A stretch of 64,000 nt of DNA from NCBI RefSeq assembly GCF_041146795.1, contig NC_135168.1, forward strand, positions 38,270,370 to 38,334,369, read 5' to 3'. Below are positions 57,117 through 64,000 of the stretch, piece by piece. The stretch comes from Maylandia zebra. Its lineage: Eukaryota; Chordata; Actinopteri; Cichliformes; Cichlidae. The notes under the pieces were generated by a model. The model was not told where the DNA came from, ran no database searches, and saw only the letters and a list, made by a program, of their open reading frames with translations. How positions within the stretch are numbered: the stretch's first letter is position 1; the number at the start of each line of letters is the position of its first letter. The position numbers and the translations under genes were made by a program.

Positions 57117-60100
57117 CAAAAAGAGCTTTTTTTTTCATTTACGTCAGTTTTACCGTAATTTCACAGTCGCATTAATGAATGTTATTGTAGACTCAATTGC
57201 TACATTTTGCATCTGCCTCTCAGTGTCAATGCAGTCCAGTGTTACATTATACTCATTTGTTACTGTTTGTTGGTTTTCTATAGACACGCACGCACGCACA
57301 GGCAGGTGTTAATGCTACAATTTGTCTGCTCTGTTCTTTAGATCAGTGTGATTCATTTGCTCTGTTGTCTTTGAAATTCTCTCTTCTTCATTATTGATGA
57401 ACGCTGCAGTACTTTCTTAGCTTGTGGTGCACGGTAAATCAAGCTTGGTGTGTGTGTGAGTCTTACATGCAAATGAAATGTCCCCATAGTAATAACAGCC
57501 TTATTAAAGCACAGATTACTTTAAATGTTAATTAAATTCCTCTTTAAGTTGCATTATTATGTATTTATGCTACACTCCAACTGCAGTATCGCTTTCTTTG
57601 CCCCCCCACACACACATCCAGTAATTATGTCGCCTCGCAAACATGGCGATCGTTGTCCCTTCATTTCTCCTCCTTTTCTTAACCTCCTGCTCTTCTCTGC
57701 CTCCTCCAGTCCCTTCTTCCTGCGTCTTTTTCGTTCCTGTCTGTTCAGCACATTAAAGCTCAGCGAATGCCCCGAGTTCTCGTGACTCACCCCTCCTGTG
57801 TGCCTGCGTGTGTTTGTTTATGCGCGCGTGTGCGTGCGTGTAGGCTCATCGGCCTGGCATGGAGAAACAAATTGGTTTGTTTTCAGTCCTCTGCCCCACG
57901 CCCAGAGAGGTCTTCAAGGCGACTGTCGGGATGATCCCGTGTCTGACATACACGCCTCAGCAGGATTTCCTCATTCATTATATACGTTCAGATTACTATT
58001 AGTATGTCCAGAGCTTCTGTGTAGTGTGTATGTTTATTAGATGTGCATTTAAAAAACATTTTTGCTGCTTGGAGAGAAGAACTAGTTCACTCGGGTAATA
58101 AAATTAAGAGCAAAACTGTAGTCATGATCTTAACCATAACAAATATACTAAAATGTTAATTATTTATTTAATCATTTTCAAAGAAATGTGCCCCGGATCC
58201 CTAAAATGTAAGGAAACTCTACAGTCAGCTTAGCAGTGATCTCTACAGTCTTTTTTAGTGCACATTTTTGTCTTTCCTGATCTTATTTAAATGTCAGGCC
58301 ATGGTACAGAATCCCCAGAGGTCTTGGATTCGTGGGAAATGGCCAACTGAAATGTAAAAACACAAATTTGGCAACAATCTGACAGATTTTTTCACTAATC
58401 TATCATTTTGGTGAATCAGATTAACTCAACCATACAGCAATGGATGCTGTTGAGGAAGCTTTAACCTGTAAACTCTAAATCTCTCTACATTAAATATCTG
58501 CACATGGATTTTGGTAAGTATGCATGTTGATAACAGTGATTTTTTTTTCCCCAGCAAAACTTCCTTGACTTGAAAATTCAGTTTCGCTGATTTCTCTGTC
58601 GCTTTGTGCCTCTCGCACAAAGCTGCAGTAAAAATTAGCATTAAAAAGCACTCACAAATGACATGAACAAGATTTATTTCTCCGCAGTGGCAGCGAGCAC
58701 AACACGCAGGGCTGCCGATAAATGTGCCGCATTCACAGGTTAACAAGATATTTAGGGCAAATGATAGCTAACGAATAGTAACTGAGACTCGCCCCACAGA
58801 GAAGAACATCAGAGAGCTGCTCATAGGAGACCTGCTAGCGCTCAGTGATAACACAGGTACCCACACAGAAAGTTTTTCATAAGTGCTTCTAACCAGTGTC
58901 AAAGCTCTGCCGCGCTCTTTGCCTTTATGGTGAAGAAAATGAGTGATATCGACGCTTCTTCTGGCTGTTTAGCAGTTGCTGTCAGCGCCATGTCACAGCC
59001 ATGGTCTGACTATAGGAGCTCACTTTAGTCCCCCCCCCCCATTATCCTCAACGTCTGTTGGCCCATGAGGCCACACTTTGTAGAGTTTGCCACCTCATTA
59101 CCCTGCTGCATTTACTTATTGTGCTTGTAATAAATAAGACAGGCTTCTAGCTGAATGTGAAGAATAAAATTACCGTGACACTAGAAGAAAACAACAAAGA
59201 ACACTCTCTCCTGTGTAAGATCTTTAAAGTGTTGAACTTAAAGACGTATTGTAGAAAGAGATTTTTCAAAGATTGAAAAGAAGGAGCTGTTTTTTTCTCT
59301 TGCTTGACTCTCTACAGACTCTTTATTCCAGAGTTTAGGAGTATTGATCGCAAAGGCTTGATTACCAGATCTCGACCTTGGGAACGAGGAGAAGAAACGC
59401 ATCCTCAGAACTAAGGTGGTGTGGAAAAACCTTTTTTTAGCAGCTCAGTAATATGAAAAATGCAAAGGTCCTGTGTTTAGCTTTAGTTTTTACAAACACT
59501 TAAATTTCTGTTCTGTGAAATAGGATCTCGCTTCTTAGTTCAAGTTGAGCTCCTGGCAGCTGAGTAGAAAAATATAATTCTATTGGTGCCAGTAAGTTTG
59601 GCAACAGTAGTCAAGATGGAGAACAAATTAATGCATAAATTACAGTCTCCAGATTTTTAGCAGAAAGCAGTGTTCTAATCTTAGAGCTGTTCCTGAGAAA
59701 ATAGAAAGCCTAAGCAGCACTAGTGTAATGTAACACCAACAATCCTGCAGCCATGGGCTGAGGAACGGGACGGTGAGCCAATTCCGCTTGAAATCTGCCA
59801 GCAGATATGACGGTATGTGCCGCGATGGGAAAGTGTACATGTTATTAAGTTAGTTTTGTTATTTAATATGTGGATCCGTATCATATCAAACGAAAAGTGC
59901 CGCATCTCTGTTGCATTGCCGAATTGTCCCCCGGCGTTGAAAAGAAACGGGAACCTCGCCGTGGCCCCTTGTTAAAACTCCCCATGTGTGCACCGCTCAG
60001 CAGCGAGGGAGAGGGTATCCTCCTGTCTGCGCACACACATTAAAATTACACACCGCACACCTCACCCCTGGCCAATGCGCCGGCACCCCCACCCACCCCC

Positions 60101-60393
60101 GCAAATCTGTGTCGGTTATGTAAAACGTGGGGCGAGGAGTATGGGAAAAGGTCCCCGGAGAGCGACATTGTCATCATACATTAAACAGCACCCCAGGTCT
60201 GACTAAACACCCGCTCATTAATAAACAATGAGGGAAGCGGTTAAAAATAGATCCCTCTCTCCACGCCTCTTTCCCCCCCTGGTTCTCCCCTTCTGACAGC
60301 AGCCTCCATATGGAGAGGCCTGCCCCGCTCTGCTCTACTCTGGGCTCCTTCATGTAGGGATCAGCACCATGGAGAGCGCCACTGTCACGGCTG

Positions 60394-60436
<43 letters not shown>

Positions 60437-60448
60437 GTGTGTATGTGC

Positions 60449-60501
<53 letters not shown>

Positions 60502-62059
60502 GACAGCTCACCAGGTGTCCTCTCAGTATGAGTTCCACAGTAAACATGAGCAGAGCGGTAAACACAAGCCCTGCTGACGGTAATGATGTCAAACACACAT
60601 CTAACCTTATCTCTCGTCTTCTCGCTCTCTCCGTCCATCCTCTTCCTCATCTGTCTGTGAGCTTTGTTTTTTGGGGGTTTTTTGTTCTTTAACTCGATGC
60701 CATCTAAACGCAACTCTCACTCCTCACCTCACTTTTGCTGCCCTTTTTGACTCAGCCCTCTCCATCTTGCATTCCCTTCTTATCCTCGCCGTCCGTATAA
60801 TGTCTACAGGTTATTCTTCTCCCATCATGAAGCATTTCAGTGCACCTCAGTGCTCCCATCAACACTTCAGGTTGCCCTGGTCTGCGTTTTTCCTCTATGT
60901 TAAAGAACTCTATCTGTTCTGCTGTCTAATTTGAGATGCAGGGCTATTTTTTACCTTTTCCTCCAAAGGGCAGATGGATTTTCTTTTTTCATGAACCTGG
61001 GGAAGAAGAATGATGAGGAGAATTTGAAAGCCCAAAATGTGTTAGTGGGGTTAACATAGAAGAAGAGGGTGACAGTGTTTAGAAATCTGCAGACATTTTG
61101 ACAATCTTCAGTTCTTTGGAAGAAAGCAGGACAAACATGAGCGGTGCATTTAGACTTGTTTTTTCAGTTACATTTGGATGTCAGTACAAGAAAACAGAAA
61201 CAGGTTGTGCTGATGCATGGAGACATTACTTTTGAGTATTTCCTTTTTCCCTTTGGGGTCACTTGATGATTTTAAACCATTAGTGCTTCCTTTTGAAACA
61301 ACTTGACAACACAGAGACAGAGATCAAAAAGGAGAGACGCCAGACAGAAACTCAAAGGATCTTTCCACATCTGAGGAAATGCAGTCTGTAACTGTTGTGC
61401 GGCTAATGCTGGCTTGATAATAAGAAGGTGTTTAAAATAAAATGTGTAATATATAGGACTTCTCTGAATGATCAAAATACTTTTGAGTTTCTGAAACCTT
61501 CATTAATTTCTTTTCTTTATCAAATCCAAGGGAGTGGAAACAAGCTGTGAATGCAAGTATGGCATTTTTAAAGTTGAGGTAAAGATTATAATATAATATA
61601 TAATTTAGAGTTGTGTTTGTGTCCACCTGATTCATGTGATTCTCTCTGTTCACCTGTTTCTAAGAAAATTATCAGGATGTTCAGCTACTAAATGCTCCAG
61701 CTGTGTTTGATATAGAGCTGGTATTGTGTTAATGTGAGTTTTCAGAGCTATAGTAATGCACTGAGTATCAAAACATTCAAGCTAAACAATGGTCTTAAAC
61801 CCAATATAAAGCTTTGTAACGTTGATTTCTAGTGATACGTGATCATTTCCTGGAGGCTCGTGACACTGAGTATCACCTTTGACATAATCACAGTGTTTTA
61901 CTGTTATCATATCATCCATCCATTTTCTTGCGTTTATTAAATTCAGGTTTGCGGCGTTGCCGGAGGTTGTGCCAGACGTCATAGGGCAAGAGGCAAGGTA
62001 CATCCTTACACTGGCGGCTGTTCAGTTTTAGAATTGATTCTCAGATTTTGTTGTTTTTA
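57117..62059. other. Intergenic or intronic DNA, no gene recognised
   Basis: A poly-C run lies at 59031-59040. The stretch at 59300-59430 faintly resembles a common percomorph repeat phrase ('ccagagtttaggag...gcaaaggc'), but too weakly to call. The 179-residue minus frame at 60174-60713 is driven by the (GT)n tract. Confidence 0.45.
60395..60500. repeat. Long compound (GT)n microsatellite
   Basis: About 106 bp of GT with a few GC and TA interruptions near 60431-60452. Confidence 0.97.
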
Positions 62060-62400
62060 AGGCAGAGGTTGGCCCCTCCTTGCCTCTCTGATCCTTTAAG
62101 CTTGCAAACTCCCAGTAGATCACTCAGATCTGCAGAACAAGTGCTCCTAGCAGTGCCGAGGTCCAGATTAAAACATAGAGACAATCGGGACTTTATAGCA
62201 GCTGCTCGTAAATTGTGGAACAAACTACCTCTTCATATCAGGGCCTTTATTCCCTGACATTTAAACTACAGTGAGCTCTTTTGTTGTTTTCTCATTTTAT
62301 GTCTTGCTTTATCTTGCTTTATTTTATTTTATTTTATTCCTTTAGCTGTCAGCAACTGTTGTTTTTGTATCTGCTATACAAATAAACTTGACTTGACTCG
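62060..62400 (+). mobile_element. LINE 3' end (L2/Rex-like), with terminal short repeats
   Basis: The plus-strand frame ending at 62257 holds the terminal ORF2 signature 'AARKLWNKLPLHIRAF', preceded by 'LRSAEQVLLAVPRSRLK'. After the stop come an AT-rich 3' UTR, 'acaaataaacttgacttgac' and the end of the element. It is truncated upstream and is a different subfamily from the copy at 48530. Confidence 0.8.
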
Positions 62401-63308
62401 ACCCCAGACAGGCTGCCAGTCTGTAACAGAGCATGTGACAGGCTGATATGACACAGAGACACCATTCACAAATGTCTTACACACTGTAGACTGTATATAA
62501 AATTAACATGGCTTGTTTTTGTAGCCTGGAGTTTAACATTTTGGCTACGTGTGTTTCCACCTCTCATCTTCAATAGTCATCACTGTTGTTATTTAGCAGG
62601 AATCTTCATCCAGCTCCAGGGCCTTCTAGCTAGTTTGCAACCCTATATTTGTAAAGTACTGATGCTTCTGTTGAGTTTTTGGTGTTTATGTACTTTAACT
62701 TTTGTCTTCACTTCAGAAAAATGTGGCTTATCTGTGCGGCCAGATCTCAAAAGGTGTAAATGATCACAAATTGTGATAGCTAAACAATCACAGTCAAGCG
62801 CAGAGAATAAAGTGATACAGAAGTATGAAACAGTAAGTAGTGTACAGTACAAGAGGCCAACTAACTAACAGAAATAGTTAATGAAATGAAACCCTGTGAT
62901 AACCCCTTTAGATGTTTCTGTTGCAAACCTGTGAACCTACCATTTAGAAATTATAAAAGAGCAGCTGAGTGTAGTTTTTTTTTTTTTTGCTTGTTAAAAT
63001 TTATTCTTAAAAAAAACCAACAGAAATCTATTTTAATTTGCCCACAGAGATAGAGCCCAGAATGATTCATTTTTTATGTTTAAAACTCTCCTGTTTATCA
63101 CTGCCATCGAGACCTCTACATGCCTGTGAACATTTCCAGGTAAGTTAATCACACGCTGCTGCGGACTCCTGGAGGCTTTGAAGGTCAAAAGCTCCACCTC
63201 TGGTTGGCAGCCAGCTGTCAGTCTGCCCAGTCAGGTGGAGGGCGGGTGAGTTTTTAGGGATGGTAGCCAAGCCTTCTTGCAATAAATAAAACCAAAAGGA
63301 AGGAAGGA

Positions 63309-63396
<88 letters not shown>

Positions 63397-64000
63397 AATC
63401 ACAGGGTGATGAGCACATGAGATCGGGTATTAAAGTAAGTGTGAGAGGAAGGTATGAAGAAGAGAAAGGGCAAAGGAGAGGAATGAAGAGAGGGGGGAGG
63501 AGGCAAGTAGAGAAAGAGGGGTGAAGGTGGAGAAGCAAAGTTGTCAGCAGAGGAGGAAAAAGAGCGAGGGATCATGGAGGAGAGGGTGGCAGATGATGCA
63601 GGAAGATGAGCCAATCGTCCTGCTCACTTGACCCTTCCAATTACCACGGCGACGGTTAATTAGCGCCGAGGTAAGCTCCGGTAATTACCACATTGTGTCT
63701 CGGACAAGAGGCTACGCACGCAGATCACACACACAACACGCACACACTCGCAACATGCGCGCAAACATGTTGCTATGGATACTCGCAATCCTTTCTATCA
63801 CTGTGCTGAAAAAAAAAGTAGATAGAAATAGATAAAAGAGATGAGAGGAGATAACAAGAGCAGAAACAAGAAGCAAGGAGAAAGCAAACAAAAGCTCTAC
63901 AAAGGCAAAAGAAGTAGGAACAGTGCTTAGTTCAAAGGGGGGTGGTTGGTTCTGTGTGTGTCAGGCACATTGTCAGAGACACAGTTTAACAACAACTCTC
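62401..64000. other. Intergenic or intronic DNA with a tetranucleotide repeat and a homeodomain-site cluster
   Basis: No gene was recognised. The (GAAA)n tract and purine-rich flank (63420-63600) give artefactual frames. 63630-63700 is GC-mixed unique sequence with TAATTA cores. Confidence 0.45.
63298..63398. repeat. (GAAA)n microsatellite
   Basis: About 24 GAAA units, preceded by GGAA units: a 100-bp pure purine strand. Confidence 0.98.

Noticed and set aside
60174..60713. 179-aa minus-strand frame
   Set aside because: More than a third is a His-Thr run from the (GT)n microsatellite.
1..64000. CRISPR arrays, operons, riboswitches or other prokaryotic systems
   Set aside because: The tandem repeats are microsatellites without spacers, and the sequence is plainly vertebrate.

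Overview
This is animal nuclear DNA, almost certainly from a percomorph teleost and plausibly a cichlid. The lineage is an inference from the repeat content: a dispersed family with the phrase 'gcgccaaatcacaacaa ... ctcccttttaacaggaagaaac', L2/Rex-like and RTE-like LINE tails, Tc1/mariner relics, a tRNA-headed fish SINE and many long (GT)n tracts. The base composition is AT-leaning. I could assign no host exon with confidence, so the window reads as a gene desert or a very large intron. Several unique stretches rich in TAAT cores resemble the regulatory deserts around developmental genes, but that is also inference.

Layout. 1-8,370 is unique DNA with possible regulatory motifs. 8,386-9,080 is a dispersed repeat split by an RTE-like LINE fragment with a perfect 15-bp target-site duplication. 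9,080-20,860 is unique DNA with microsatellites, a 65-bp tandem duplication and two SINE copies. 20,880-22,900 is a repeat cluster: Tc1 relic, LINE tail, an unclassified repeat (copy A) and an inverted copy of the dispersed repeat. 22,905-29,687 is a complete Ty3/gypsy LTR retrotransposon on the minus strand. 29,692-31,043 carries a perfect hairpin and copy B of the unclassified repeat. 31,044-64,000 is mostly unique, with scattered repeats: a hAT-like end, three non-LTR tails, a Tc1 relic, microsatellites and two CTCF-like motifs.

The main system is the retrotransposon. Its 877- and 884-bp LTRs differ by one clear substitution plus the length of one G-run. It is flanked by a 4-bp AGAT duplication. 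Reading on the minus strand, the order is 5' LTR (CCAAT and TATA motifs), primer-binding site, gag (328 aa, one CCHC knuckle), pol (protease, reverse transcriptase, RNase H, integrase, with all catalytic residues visible), polypurine tract and 3' LTR (AATAAA plus a GU-rich element). There is no env. Gag and pol overlap in different frames. The overlap holds the slippery heptamer TTTAAAC in the correct phase, one sense codon before the gag stop. About 7 nt downstream the sequence can fold into an H-type pseudoknot, so Gag-Pol is very probably made by -1 ribosomal frameshifting. Intact frames and near-identical LTRs point to a recent, possibly still mobile, insertion.
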